64,000 bases of DNA from Apis mellifera (GCF_003254395.2 NC_037649.1:10131931-10195930); one strand, 5' to 3'; shown: positions 1 through 13,023, counted from the first letter of the stretch. Notes: generated from the letters alone by a model not told the origin. Translations and numbers: made by a program.

Positions 1-2919
1 ATTAATTGCCCGTGAAAACGCCTCCGCGCACCCGCTTTCGCCACCACGCTGCTTCATTAACGCGCGCCTTTGCGCGCCGTTCGTTTCGATCCGATCGAGC
101 TCCGGATGAAAAATAAATCCATCCATCGACGCCCCACCCGTTCCTCCCAGGCGCCATCTTCGAAGGGAAGAGAACTTCCACGCGGAAGTCTCTCGCCACG
201 TGGCCTCGCCGCTTTCTCCTCTTCTCGTTTCCTCGCCCGTCCCCCTTCGAGAGAGAGTGGAAAGCGGATGTGGATCGTGGAATTTTTGAAGGGTGGTAGA
301 AATGTCGAGCGATTTAAATTAATAACGCCCTTCTCGAGGATCGGTTCCGAAACATTTTGATTCCACGTCCGACAACGCGGCGTGAAATAACATATTCGAA
401 TCCTTCGAGGTACGCGGTCCCTGCTTTATCGCATTCCGATCACAATAAATTAATAAAACGTTTCCTTTTCTCTCCCTCCCTTTCTCTCTCTATCTCCCTT
501 CCTCTTTTTTTTCCTGCTCTCCGCTCGACGAAGATCGCCCGGCCGCGATATTAGGAGGTTTATTAATTTATTTTTTCTTTATTAGCCGGACAAGTCGCGC
601 CCACCGGTAATCAGGGATCTGTAATTAGTCGAACATGCTGTCTGTCCATAGCGATTTATGCCGTGCCCCCGGGGATAACTCCTCCCCCCACTATTCCAGT
701 TTCGTCCACCAACGCTTCTCCCCTTCGATTCTTCTTTCGCGGTCCTCGTCCCCCTCCCCTTCCCTTCGAGGAAACACGAATTCCTCCAGTTATCGCCTCG
801 ACTCATCCCTTTTTCGTAATTGTTAGCTTTACGACGAGAAGAGGAAACGAATGGGGCCCCGATCGATCGTTCCTCGTCTTTTCTTCGTCAAAACGACGTT
901 CTTGAAAATTACTCCCCCTCTTTGAGAAATATATACACACACACACACACGCGGATTGGAATCGCTGCGACTTGGAGAGCCTCTTCGACCCGTTGTGTCC
1001 GGATAATTTATCGAAATATTTTATCGAGTTCGAGGAACATTCGATAGACAGTCGTCCAACGAAATATACGTAACACTCGTAATCCCGTATTATTATTATT
1101 CGAAACTGTTACACGAAACAATTTACGATCGTTTACGTTCCGTGAAGCTTCTCAGCTTTCGCAGCGCCTCGATCCCTGTTATCCCGTTTTTTTCGGCTTA
1201 ACGAGCGCGACCCGTCCCGATAAACACGCGAGATAAGAATCTCTCTCTCTCTCTCTTATTCGCACTCGAAGCGTTCTTCATCCTTGCGAACCGAACGCAG
1301 GGATACGACTCTCCATCTTCGTCCGTCAATGACCACACCTTCCCCCCCCTTTCTTCCATTCTTCTCCATTAAAAGGAATGGATTTTCCAGGGAAGCTTTC
1401 GAAAAGCGTCGCTCCAACGAAAGAGTGTAATATATAATGAGCGGTGGTTGGAAAGGCGAGGGAAATGCCGCGTAATTATACGAGAAAAGTCGTACAATCC
1501 CCCTCCATATTTACGCTCGTATACCACCTTGCTATAAACGTCCGTGCAAAATGTATACACTTCTGTACATTTCTCTCTCTGGGCGAAAGAAAGTTTAACC
1601 TCTCGCGTTTTCTCGCCTCGGCTTATCGGCTCGGATGACTTATCGGCTGGAACGCCAACCTTTCGGCCAGCCAACCTTTTCGGACGGACGAGCGGGGACG
1701 GGGTTATGCGCGTTGTAACAACCTAAATTAAGTCCGCGCCTTCGCACTCCTCGCCCGTATTTCATTCCCATCTTCTTCCTCTCGTTCGAGGATTCCAGAT
1801 TAAACCCGCCACGCCGTTAAACACTCGGGGAGATCTCTCGACGTAGTACCGTATACCGCGTTACGAGGGGGAATACGAATCCTCGAAATCTGTAATTGGC
1901 TTCTCTGAATTCTAAAACGAGGCGAGGTGAGGCGAGGCGAGGACAGTTTGGGCCCATCCCTTCCTCCCTTCCTGTTTACCTCGTGAAACGTCGTAAAACG
2001 AAAGGGAACGGATTCGATAACGGAATAGTCGCGGATAGTCGCGTTAACGTTGAACGGGATTTATGATTCGTTAAAAGGAGAGGAGGATTCGTTATTTACG
2101 TATCTGTTGTATCGAGGCTCGTTTGTGGACTATTCTGTCCCCTCGATTTAATTTGAGAGAGGAAAAGAAAAGAAAGAAGAAAAGAAGGAGGCCTGGCCTT
2201 CGAGCATTATTATCCACTCGATAACGGTACAAAACGATGGAGGAAGTGGCGCGCGTCCCGTCGTCGACGCGACGGGGAGAATCGCGGACTTAATTCAAGC
2301 TATTACGACGACCGGACACGAATCATTGCGTTTCGTGATAAACCGTTTCGGTTTATATATATATAATAATAATAACCGGTGGCCGAATAGACGTTTAAGC
2401 AGGAAACCGTTTCTCACCAACGTTAATCCAGCTTAAAAAAAAAAAAAGAAGAAACGCTCTCCGAGCACACGCATAAATCTTCCCTTTGCGGTTTGCCACG
2501 TGCGTCCAAACGTGGCAATGCTTACGTCACAACTGGTATAGCGTCCCGTACGTAACACGGGCCACGATCGGTGGAGCTGAGAATGAAAGAGCCGTTCAGA
2601 GAGAATTGGAGAGATAGGAGAAGAATTTTCTTCCATCCTTATTCACGCTCGTGTTTCGTAGCTTGGAACAGCAGTCTACTATCCGCGCCACGCGAATATC
2701 TGAGTGGCTACGTGGCTACGAATAGCCCGTTAATTCCGTAATAAGGTAGGAGCGATCGGCAATTCGCGCGACGCGTATTACCCATCCGAGACGATAATCG
2801 ATAATTCCTCTTCTATTTCCTGTGTATATCCTTTCGAGTAATTCGAACGAATACGCTCGATCGGTTACATTACGGATTCGCGAACGTTTTTTTAAAAAGG
2901 TAAACGTTGGAGGTAATTC

Positions 2920-2950
<31 letters not shown>

Positions 2951-3239
2951 GGCTCGACCGGTAAGCCGGGGTTTCCTGGAACGCGAAGGAAGGAAAATGA
3001 AAATGACGGGGGAAGAGATAGGAGGCAGTTTGGAAGCGGAACGAGACGGCGCGCGTTTCTTAGCGGGCATGAAATACGATGAGAGAGTGGCTCCGCTGCG
3101 AGACTTATGCTAAGTGCAAGTATCCGCGCGTGTATCCGATGCGCTCGTGCCACGTTCCCCGTCCCCGTCTCAGCTGAACATCCCGCGTTTCCCGCGTTCC
3201 ACGTCGAGCTCGGCCTTTATACAGTCTTCAACCTGACTA
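1..3239. other. Intergenic or upstream DNA, no gene seen
   Basis: I see no convincing coding exon here. Open frames are short and rich in Arg and Ser, as expected for CpG-rich, stop-poor DNA. The stretch holds an AC microsatellite near 935-950, a CT run near 1241-1257, a poly-A run near 2435-2447 and a GA run at 2920-2944. It lies upstream of the promoter of the agrin-like gene and may contain regulatory DNA, but no specific site could be defended. Confidence 0.5.
2920..2944. repeat. GA dinucleotide microsatellite
   Basis: An uninterrupted GA repeat of about 25 bases. It accounts for the Arg-Glu and Ser-Leu runs in the overlapping open frames, which are therefore not evidence of genes. Confidence 0.9.
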
Positions 3240-4440
3240 TGGATCACCGCAACAATCGGATACGTTTTATGATTCGATATTACGATGTTATTTACGTATC
3301 TTGAACTGATTCTACGATTCATCTGTATTTGCCTAATAAATGGGACTGTGGAAATTGGATCATCACTGCCAATCTTTATTCGAGCGAACGTTCAAATGAT
3401 CGATTCGAACGTTTTACGATTCGATATTACGGTGACTTTATGATTCACCTATATCGAAACTGCCTAATAATGGAACTGCGGAAATTTGGTTGGATCTTCA
3501 CAGAATTGAAATGTTTTCATTTTATTTATATCGAAACTTTTGCATCGACACTGTGTAATAATGGAACCGTGGAAATTCGGTTCGATCTCGAAACGATCGG
3601 ATTTACGATATTACGATGTTTCAGACGTTTGAACTGACTCTACGATTTATTTATATCGAAACTTTCGTATCTGCTTATAATAATGAAATTGCGGAAATTC
3701 GGTTGGATCGTCGCTCGACTTCAAACGTCGCAACGAACAGAATTCAAATGTTTCCGTTTTACTTGTATCGACACGGCGTAATAATGGAACCATAGAAATT
3801 CGGTTCGATCTCGAACGTCGCAACGAACAGAATTGAAACTTTTGCATCGACGCTGCGTAATAATTCGATCTCGAACATCGCAACGATGGGATATCGAATA
3901 TTTCACGATTCGACATTATGATGTCACGGTGTTTCAGACGCTTGAACCGACGATTCATCTATATCGAAATTTTTGTATCGGCACTGACTAATAATGGAAC
4001 TTCGGAAATTCGATCTCGAACGTCGCAACGAACAGAATTGAAACTTTTGCATCGACACTGCGTAATAATTCGATCTCGAACGTCGCAACGAATAGAATTA
4101 AAACTTTTGCATCGATGCTGCGTAATAATTCGATCTCGAATGTTGCAACGATGGAATTCCGAACGTTTCACGATTCGACATTACGATATCACGGTGTTTC
4201 AGATGCTTGACTCGACGATTTATCGAAATTTTTGTATTTGACTAATAATGGAACTTCGGAAATTCGGTTCGATCTCGAACGTCGCAATGATGGGATACCG
4301 AACGTTTCACAATTCGACATTACGATATCACGGTGTTTCAGACGCTTGACTCTACGATTCATCATATATCAAAACTTTTCCATAGCCACTGCGGATAATA
4401 ATGGAACCGCTCGGTTCTAAATTCGGTTCGATCATCAATT
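3240..4440. repeat. Composite degenerate minisatellite array
   Basis: Several short modules recur in varying order. These include a 'tctacgattcatctatatcg' type module (near 3310, 3437, 3637, 3950, 4213 and 4352), a 'taataatggaac' module, a 'ggaaattcggttcgatctcg' module and a 'cgatctcgaacgtcgcaacg' module. The last one starts at 3806, 3866, 4011, 4071 and 4131, so parts of the array have an exact 60-bp period, while the larger modules are spaced irregularly (about 130-310 bp). The repeats explain the parallel Phe/Arg/Cys-rich open frames on both strands. I see no transposase, terminal inverted repeat or poly-A tail. Confidence 0.85.
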
Positions 4441-6879
4441 CGGTTTCTTTCTGAAACACGGGGTATCGCTCAACATCGGACAGCTGACAAACGTACAAAG
4501 GGCTAACGACGCGGGCGTTACGGCGAGCGGGCACGCGAGCATTTATAAGTTTCCCGTTGGAGCGACGGTGGAGGGTGGTGGCGTCGAAGGGGCCAGGGGG
4601 AAGCCAGAGGCGACGCTCGTCATAACTCATCCGAGCCCGTGGCCGTCGTCGGGATATCCGTGCGCGTGTATCCTCCTCGGCCGAGTCGCGAATAAACAAC
4701 GAGGCGAAGAGACAAATCCGCGATAACTTTCGATCGCCACCGGTGTTGCGAGGATTGCGAGATCGAGGTCGAGGGAAAAAGAGAGAGAAAGAGAGCTTAT
4801 GAGATTAGTTTAATCAACCGTACACGTACTTAGCGGGCCGAAACGAGGATGAAACGGAGGGTGGCGTTTCTCCGGGGCGACAAGGATCTACGGTTGGAAC
4901 GGATGGCGACGAGAGATCTGGTTTCTCTATTTTTATTATCGGACGGACGGACAGGCTCGCGTCGAGGCCGCACGAAACAAAGTGGCGCATTAGCGTTCCT
5001 TACGTGTATTGTTAACGAGCCACGCAAATCGATCCATTCGTTAGCTGGGAGAGGGGGGGAAGGGATCGGTCGGCGCGGTAGCTTGTCTCGCCTTTCCATC
5101 GCCATATTTTACTCCCATCGGCCGACGATTTGTCTACCCGAGGCCCTCGTCTTGCTCTCTCGCCTGTCTATAAACACCAGGCCCTCGAGAGGAGGAAAGG
5201 AAAAGAAAAGGAAAAGAAAGTGGACGAGATCGTTTAACGAGATCGATCGAGATACGAGTCCTCCCTTCGAGATCCATCCCTATTCCATATTTATATTTTT
5301 ATCTCTCAAAGATGCCTCTCTCGTTTACGTTCCCCTATCCGTCGCGTATATCTCATCCTTTCCTCGATATCGCCATAGAAAATGCCGGCTAGCTAACTGT
5401 AAATCCATAATCCATAAACGAACGACTCGATACAGTTCTCCAGGCGCGAGAATCGCGGCGTTGACGCTCGCCAGGATATTACCGGTGTCCGAAAACGGCG
5501 ATTCGGATGGAAGATACGAGAGGCGGACACGAGGAATCGAAGGAACACGCGTGGGCACGATTCACAGATTCGTTCTGCTCGAGAAAAGAAGAGAAGGAAG
5601 GACTGGATGCCTCCGTAGAATCTGTTATTTCCTCTCGAAAACGATCGCGCCGGTGGATCCGTTTCGAGAAAACTCGATCGATCGAGGCGTTCATTAACGT
5701 TTCACTGGCCCGTTTCTATCGACACACGCATATTTCCGCGCAACAATGCCGGGCCCGCATTCCTCCTCCGTGTCCCCGAACGTGGGCGAAGTACGCCGGC
5801 CAGATACGGATCTCCGTTTCATTATCGCGTCTCGCGATAACTGGTCCGACTCTCCTGCATTCCTCGCCTATCCAAATGCCCACGTTTCTATCCGCGGGTC
5901 CGAAACGCGGAATTTCACGCTTCCTACACGATTCAGCTCGAGAGATGAACGAGGAATCGTTTGTTTTAAAATTGAAGATAGGGGATGATGAGCTTTGACT
6001 TCTTCAACAGGGTCCAAAGGTTTCCAAGGTTTCGTTTCCTCGCGAGTTCGAAACTTGGAGGACCGTATCTGAAAGATGAGAATCTCTTTTCCATCCACGC
6101 CCAGACAATCATGGGCATACCGTGCGACATTACGTAAGACGAGCGTATAAATATTAAATCACGACGTAGCATGACATGTGTAGATCGAAGAGAGACGCGT
6201 ATCGTAAATAGATGAAAATCGAGAAAGCTCTTCTTTACACGTTGTCGATTAACCTTTCTCGTTAGAAAAAGGAAGAAAGAAAAATTCTCACCACTTTTCG
6301 TCACGGTTGACGAGCGACTCCGTCTCTCGGCATTATCGATCGCCATCAATTACGAAACGGCTCGAGATCGTAGCTCGTTAAGTCGCTACAGATTATCCTC
6401 GTCTCGTCCTCGACCTTTATTTTTTTTCCTTTCCCCACCCTTTGCCCAAATGCCAGACGCTCGAAACGTGGCTCGCACGCAACATCTCCCTAAACATTTC
6501 TCTCGAATAACGCGTTGACTCCATATTCGGCCAGAGAGTTTTCTCCAAAGAACGCTCTACCGTGTCTCCACCCTTCCTATACACATATTTCAGAAGGTGG
6601 TTGGGGGTGAAAATGGCGCGGTATTATGCGTGTCAATAGCACCCACGTGCAACGCGAATCTCGGGACGCTCGAGCCCGGCTCGTCTTTGACTCTCGGCAG
6701 ATTTCTCTCCCTCCCCCTCCGCCTTTCCCCCCCCCCCTGCGTTGGCCCGCACCAACACTGGGCCGTGCGCGGGAAACGGGCGGGAGCGTACGTGTGTCGG
6801 AGCGGCGTGTGCCCCCACACACCGACTCCGCTCATATCTCTCTCTCTCTCTCCCTCTCCCTCTCCCTCCCTTCTTGGTC
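4441..6879. other. Upstream non-coding DNA with one long unsupported ORF
   Basis: The stretch between the minisatellite and the CpG-rich promoter. It contains the longest open frame of the window (+ strand, ATG at 4849, stop by 5697, 282 codons). That frame is Arg/Ser-rich and has no recognisable domain, no signal peptide and no coherent secondary-structure pattern. Overlapping frames on both strands are also open, which suggests the region is simply depleted in stop codons. Regulatory DNA for the downstream gene is plausible but not demonstrated. Confidence 0.45.
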
Positions 6880-7090
6880 TAAGGCGACTTACGCCTACAC
6901 GTTGTAGTTGCAGCATCCACACTTAGCCCTCCTCAGTCAAGCGCGTGCCTCCACGCGACCAACCACCACCTCGAACCACCGCGCTCTCTCACTCTCGCGC
7001 AGTCGGATAGCAGTCGGCGTAGGTAGGCAGGCTGAGAGATGTCGGCCGCGGCGAGCGACTCGCGCCTCGTTGACAGTGCGTTTGGTAGCG
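6880..7090 (+). promoter_or_regulatory. CpG-rich dispersed promoter of the agrin-like gene
   Basis: A very CpG-rich block that follows a polypyrimidine tract (about 6835-6880) and carries several arthropod initiator-like TCAGT/GCAGT cores: 6933-6937, around 6998-7016, and near 7070. No TATA box sits at the proper distance, which fits a dispersed-type promoter. It lies about 1 kb upstream of a coding exon starting with a signal peptide on the same strand. Where transcription starts, and whether it starts at several points, is inferred. Confidence 0.35.
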
Positions 7091-8022
7091 GTTAATCTAC
7101 ACGCTCCGCCTGTCGCGCCGCGTTCCGGCAACGCGGAGGGTCACGCGCGTTCGACAATCTCGGTCTCCGACGCGAAGGCGAAGCGGAGTCGAGCCACGGT
7201 TGAGCGGGCGCGCGACGATGATCGGCGAGGATCGGTGTCGAGGAGAGGCGTGCCACCGAACTCGTCCGTCGCTCGCCGCGACGAGTCGCTGAGGAATCGC
7301 GCGTGTCTCGTGTGCGAGTGTGGTGTTTCCACGCAACGAAAGAACGAGGACGAAAAAGAAAAGTCGGAGAAACCGCGTGAAGTGAAAGTTTCGTTTGATT
7401 TTGTGCTGGCGATTTTTCCCCGATTTTCCATCCGTTCTACGAGACGAATAAGCTCTGTCGAACGACGGGAGAAGGTGGAATCGCGTGGAATCTCGTGTCG
7501 AGGGGAGGAGGGGGTGGGGGGCGACAGAATCGGCGATTCATCGATCGAGTCGAGTTCTCGCGACACTTGCCTGCCACTCGAGGGCAGCAACGGGGGAAAC
7601 TAGTAGTGGATTGGAAATCGGCGAGCGAGCGTGGGTCGACACACGGCGCCAACCTGTTGCTCAAGATCACGCCGCCTCGTAAGATCGGACTCGTTTCCAT
7701 TTAAGAGGGAGCGGAGGGAGAGAGAGGGGGGAGTATCTCTGTTAGGAGAAATGGCCCGATCGACAGCCGCCAACTGATCGAGCCGAGAGAGACTCGTGCG
7801 TTTCTATCAATTTCCACGTATCCGGGCAATTTGCCGTGCGCGTCATCCATCATTTCTCTCCCCCCTTCCCTCGGCCAGATCCCGATCGCGTTCGAGGAAT
7901 TTTAACGGGGATCGATCGGACCGAGTCGCGAAAGTGCGCGATGGTGCGCGAATAATCGACGTGGAAACGAAGGCGCGCGACGGATAGATCAGATCAGATC
8001 GGAGAGGAAGAGGAAAGGAAAG
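6935..8022 (+). other. Probable 5' untranslated leader with uORFs
   Basis: CpG-rich sequence between the initiator-like elements and the start codon at 8023. It contains short upstream ORFs: ATG at 7039 (18 codons, stop 7093-7095, Ala/Ser-rich), ATG at 7217 (about 24 codons) and ATG at 7751 (8 codons). A 231-codon frame also crosses the block, but it begins at TTG and is low-complexity, so I do not call it. The leader may be continuous with the coding exon or contain a small intron; no strong internal donor-acceptor pair was found. If the whole leader is transcribed, the uORFs could dampen translation. Confidence 0.35.
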
Positions 8023-8452
8023 ATGGGCGCCGATTCGAAGATCGGTTTGCTGGTCCTGTGGGCGAGCGTCACCCTGCTCCCGCTCGCCGTCTCGTCGACC
8101 AGGGAGCTTTTGGACTGTCGCGCGAATTTGTCGGCCGCGATCCGGAACGACAGCACGTTCGTGGGCAAGGTGCGGCAGGCGGATTACATCTTCACGGGGA
8201 AGATAAAGGATCTGAGGAACGGGCACGTGCACGTGCGCGTCAAGAGGGCGATCAAGGGGGAGTTGAACGCCACTCTCGATCTAACGTTGAACGACACCTG
8301 CGCCCGATACATACGGCCGAGTTACACGGGCATCTTCATGGCGCGACGAGAGGCCATCGATTCCGACCAACGCCGTGACAGGATCGTGATGCACTTTGGC
8401 CCGGTCCCGCTCACTCTCGCCAATTTGGACAGATTGAACGCAGCCGTTAGAG
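8023..8452 (+). CDS. agrn: First coding exon of an agrin-like secreted protein: signal peptide plus NtA-like domain
   Basis: The start ATG at 8023 follows a purine-rich leader (ggaaag|ATG). Residues 1-25 form a signal peptide: short charged start, hydrophobic core LLVLWASVTLLPLAV, small residues before TRELLDC. The rest matches the pattern of the agrin N-terminal (NtA) domain, an OB/netrin-like fold that binds laminin: a cysteine near the start (C32), ADYIFTGKIKDL (agrin has a similar 'VVLTGTVEEI'), VHVRVKRAIKGE (agrin 'KVRVWRYLKGK'), TGIFMARRE (agrin 'TRIFF') and PLTLANLDRLNAAV (agrin 'RITLRNLEEVEF'). There are two cysteines (C32, C93) and four N-glycosylation sequons (N35, N42, N82, N90). 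Codons end mostly in G or C, unlike neighbouring spurious ORFs. The exon stops at AGAG|GTGAGT, phase 1; the open frame beyond it is intron read-through. The family assignment rests on pattern similarity recalled by eye. Another secreted NTR-like protein is possible. Confidence 0.68.
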
Positions 8453-11400
8453 GTGAGTCTCGCGTCTCTTTTAGCCTTTTCCTTCCGTCCGTTCTTTCGA
8501 GAAGGGAAAAAGAAAGAAGCCCGGAGGAGGAGGAGAGAGGAGACCGGAACGGAAAACGTGGACGCGCGCGAGCAAATAGTAAAAGTATGTATTTGAATAA
8601 CGGCGAGCCGAGTTGAAAAAGCAAGCGATTTTACGATTCGTCGAGTTTTTTTTCTTTCAAACGGGGATAAAATATCCGCCCGATGGAGATGCAACGGTAC
8701 CATTTCAGCGCGCGTGAAATATTTGTAAACTGGCCGCGAAACGTTTATACCTGTTCCCTGTCTCGTTCGAGATTGTCGAGCAAGCGAAGGGCAACCGTGG
8801 TAACACAATGCGCGTTGTCGAGCGACAAGTATCACCGCGCGCGCTCCCAAGGTCTGCCGGAGGACGGTGCTCGTCTCGCGGCCAACTAGTCCTTCTCCGT
8901 CCTGCTCCGCGTAAAAAAAAGAAAGAAAAAAGGAAGAGAAAAGAGAAACACATAATAACGCATCGTTTTTCACCATAATTTGCCGCGCTTCCACCTCGTT
9001 CGGTTCATCGATCGGAGAAGTTGAACGCAGGTTTCGCGTGTCGTCCCGGAACGGAAGACAAAACTGGTGCCCGGACATTAGAGAAAATTAACGTTGGAAT
9101 TACGAGGGGCGGAGGTATCGGAGATTGGCCGGCGCAAAGGGTCCGATGATTTATTTAACGAGAAGGGATTTGAAAGCGCGGCTCCATTTTTGCTCCTTTT
9201 CGAGTATCGGTTTACCGAAAGGGTTGGGGACCTCCCTAGGGAATTCGACGGGGAAAAGTGGCCGGCCCTAGGGATATAATCGTAGGGGTCTCGATTCGCC
9301 TTCCTCTTTCGTCCGCCGTCACTTGCGAGTCCTCGCTGGCCGGACCGTTACGAAACGTGTCGTCGATATTTCTTCGAAAGGCGTCGCGTGCAATTAGGCG
9401 ATTTTCTCGAGAGTGCGCGCCGCGGGGCGCAAAATTCAAATTTAGTTCGCGCCCAAGCGATAATACGGAAGCGTTCGTATGGAAATAATGAAAGGGTTTG
9501 GCGAGCCGCTAGGAAAATCTCTCTCTCTCTCTACGCGTGGAATGCAGAACAGCGGACAGGATTGATTAACGCGACTGCTCCTTTCCTCCTCCTTTTCTCC
9601 CCTCCCTCTATCCGTTTTTCTCCCCGTCGATCCGGCGCCTTCGCTAATCGCAGTGTCGTTCGTGGCGCAGGGTGCGACTCTCGCCAGAAAAATTATTACC
9701 ATCTTCCAGCCAGGGATGGATTTACACTTTGATCGAATTATTACCGAACGTCGAAACGTGGCCGATATTAAGATGTTACGTGATATCGATTAAGAAAAAG
9801 GAGACAGATGCTTATTGTACGCTCGCACAGTTTTTAATACCGGGAATCGTTCCAATCGTTCCAATGTTCCTCGAACTGTTATCTGTATTACGATACTACC
9901 ATTTCCTGTCTCTTTCCCCTTATCTTCGTCTCCTCCTGGAACAAATATATTCGTCGTGTACACTTTCCCCCGCGTTATTGGCAACCGACGACTTCGTGTT
10001 TTTCCCTTTCGAGAGGGAAGAAGGAAGGAAGGAAGGCACGCGTCCCCTCGATCCTCGCCGTGGGAAACAACCGCTTTCTTTCCTCCTTTTCTTTTTTCTC
10101 GCGCTCGAGAAGGCGCTCGCGCGGAAAATGGGAACCGCTGGCTGCTACCTGCGACACCTGGTCCTTCCCCCGGTGCTCTACAGCCGCTCGCCCACGTACC
10201 CGTGTAAGCGGCCACGTATTCCACACCGTCACTTGACGCGCGTTTTCAATGCGACAGGCCACGGTATTTCTGCGTGGACTCGGCCGCGCGCGCGCCCTGA
10301 AAGTCGATTCGAGCCGAGGCTCGCGCTGCTCTCTTATGGGGGATCGGCATAATACGCCGCGGGACGCGGCCTACGCGTTTCGCCGAGCCGTGCCAACATC
10401 GAACACGCCCTGCCTGTGTAACGCGAGGCCCAGGTGTTCGCCCGATTTCGTCCCATTTTTCCTCCCTTCCCCTCCCCCGATCCTGCGCTTTTCCATCGCG
10501 GAAACGAAACGACGAATCCACGTTTTCCACGGATTTATCATTTATTTTCCGCGCAAGCAAGTGGATAGAAAGTGGACGGCGAAGTTCGATTGAAATTCAG
10601 AGCGGGGCAAAGCGGGATTTCGAGAACTTAACGGGGATCGAGACGCGTTGGTGGAAGGGAACGGAGCGAATAAGAGTCGCGATTGGTGATCGAGTCGAGA
10701 AAGCGTCGAGGGGAGAGATCGCGTCGTTTCGGAAATTGGCCGTGAAAGTGGCGCAACTCCCGCTCTTTTATTTAACGTTCCGCTGGAATCGATGCTTGCT
10801 CTATTCTCCTTCGAAAGAATAAAAAATAAATAAAAAGGAGGGTATAAAACGGTTGGAAGCGTTTGCGAAACGATATTAATTAAGTTGTAAAGAGAGACGC
10901 GGATAGATCGAAGAAACGTGTTCCGAATCCCCGCAGCTACCTTTGAATACCGTGTATTACCCACCACGCGTACACGTGGTTTCGTGCACAGTCATCCTTG
11001 CATGGGGAGAGGGAAGGAGGAGTAAAAGGGAACAATAGTTTTTTTCTCTCTCTCTGTCCCTCGCCCCGACGCGCTGTCTCTACGATTGAAAAGAAACTCG
11101 ACGATGAATCGCGTCTGTGACTATTGTTAAGACGCCGCGGCTCTATCAATGTCCCTGCGTATACGATTTCAAAACGGTAATTATCTTGGCACCCACGCGC
11201 CACGCTTCCATATACGTACATACATACATATATATACACGTAAAATGGCTACGGTTGATGATCATTTCCTCGATCGATATATATATATACATATATCTCT
11301 CTCTTTCTTTCTCTCCGGTGAGAGTGGACGGAAGCGAGATGAGTCGTAGCCTGCTTCCGTGGCCGCGTTCCTGTTACCTCCTGCAAACGCACCGTGAAAT

Positions 11401-13023
11401 TGCCACGCAGATTATGATATACACATAGGTGTAATGCAATACTTCGCTTCTGGAGTTGATCGAAGACAATGAATGAAACTCGTTCCAGAGATGTAACGAA
11501 TTTTTCCATCCTCCTCGCACGTTTTTTAAGAATTCTTCCTCTCCAATTTTGAATATATTCGTTATACGTTCTTCGTTATATGTCTAAAAGGACTAATTAT
11601 TCTATATGTGAATATAAATGTGTGTATACATATATTGGTAGAAAATATTACAGATAGATACGCTAGATACGTATCGTTTTCTCTCGTAACTCGAGCGGGG
11701 CTCGAGTTTCGCGTGTACGTACACGCGTTAAACGTCCATCCCCTCGCGACACGCTTCTCCCGTTCGATTTACCTCCAACACGATCGATAAATTTTCAACA
11801 CTCGATCGATACTCGTTCAGTATCTCTCTCTCTATCTATCCGTGATAATCCGGTTGCGAAAGGTGTAGGGGAGGAGATGGTCGCAAGGTTGAATTTCGTT
11901 TGACAAGCGCGACGATGGGGGGAAAGGAGCGTATTGGAGCGAGTGATCGAAGGGGATCGCACGGTAAGATCGGTAATTGCAATTTATAACCACGGTTTTT
12001 AATGGCGCGTGTTATTCGTCGTTCGGTGGTGCGTACGTACCCGTTCAGAGAGATCAAAGACCGCCGTGGGTGAAAAATCGGGATCCGTTGCTAATCCTAT
12101 AATCGAACAATCAGCCGTGGCGGGGGGATAAACGTATTACTTTCACCTGGATGAAATAGTCGGCCATCTTTCCACGTATAAATATTGTGATTCCAATTTA
12201 TTCCGCTCGATCTCGAGGGAGCGGAGCCCCCCCCTCTCTCTCTCTTTTTCTCGAGCGTGTAAATTTTCAAAGTGGAGTGTAATTCGTGTATAATATATCT
12301 ATACAGCAGTTCCACGTATTGAAAGAGTTCTCGAAGAGTTCTCGGTTGAAAAGTCTTGAAATTACATTGGCTTGGAAAAATCGATCGAAAGATATTTATT
12401 ATCGATTTTAATTCCGCGTGAAATTTTCCAACAAGGTTGGCGAACGATTACCAAAGCGGATGATAATTGGTTTGCTGCGCGTGATTTCCGCGAAAGAGAG
12501 AGAGAGGAGAGAGAGAGAGAAAAGAAATCACTCGAGCGTGATTAACGTAACGCGGTGTTGACGTATGAAAAGGGGAGAGGCGGCGGCGGCGGCGGTTAAC
12601 AACGTTATTAGATCCGAATGATCGCTTCAAACTTCTCTAATAATTTCTTAAGCAGATTGCGACGTGTAATGCGCGGCTTGATGCATCTGTCACCGTCCTC
12701 CGTCCCCGCCAACCGACGAGGAGAGAGGCGCGCGCGCACGCGCGCGTGTGTGCGTACAGAGGCTGATTCCGTGGGATTAGTCCCGCCGGGTGTTGTTGCT
12801 CCGTGGCGTGGCACGATTTACCAAGTATCTTCGTGTTGCTCGTGGCTGTGGTAGGCGGTTGATTGCCGGAGCCACGAGTGTGCACCGCGAGGCCGCGTAT
12901 TATGCACGCTTTGTAAGGCGAGCCGCTGAAAAATTAGTCGCGGCCCAGCTCCGTTTGGCCGGCTTGTCCATTCGGGTAACTTAATACCGTGAGTCGCTTA
13001 CCGTGTTCCCGAAGAAATTGAAA

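Noticed and set aside
6885..6922. Minus-strand ATG followed by a gtaagt donor, suggesting a divergent gene at the agrin-like promoter
   Set aside because: The would-be exon is only about ten codons long. GTAAGT matches occur by chance many times in 64 kb, and no downstream - strand exon was found.
6908..7603. 231-codon + strand frame upstream of the agrin-like exon
   Set aside because: It begins at TTG, is Arg/Ser-rich and low in hydrophobic structure, overlaps several other open frames, and fits a CpG-rich 5' leader better.
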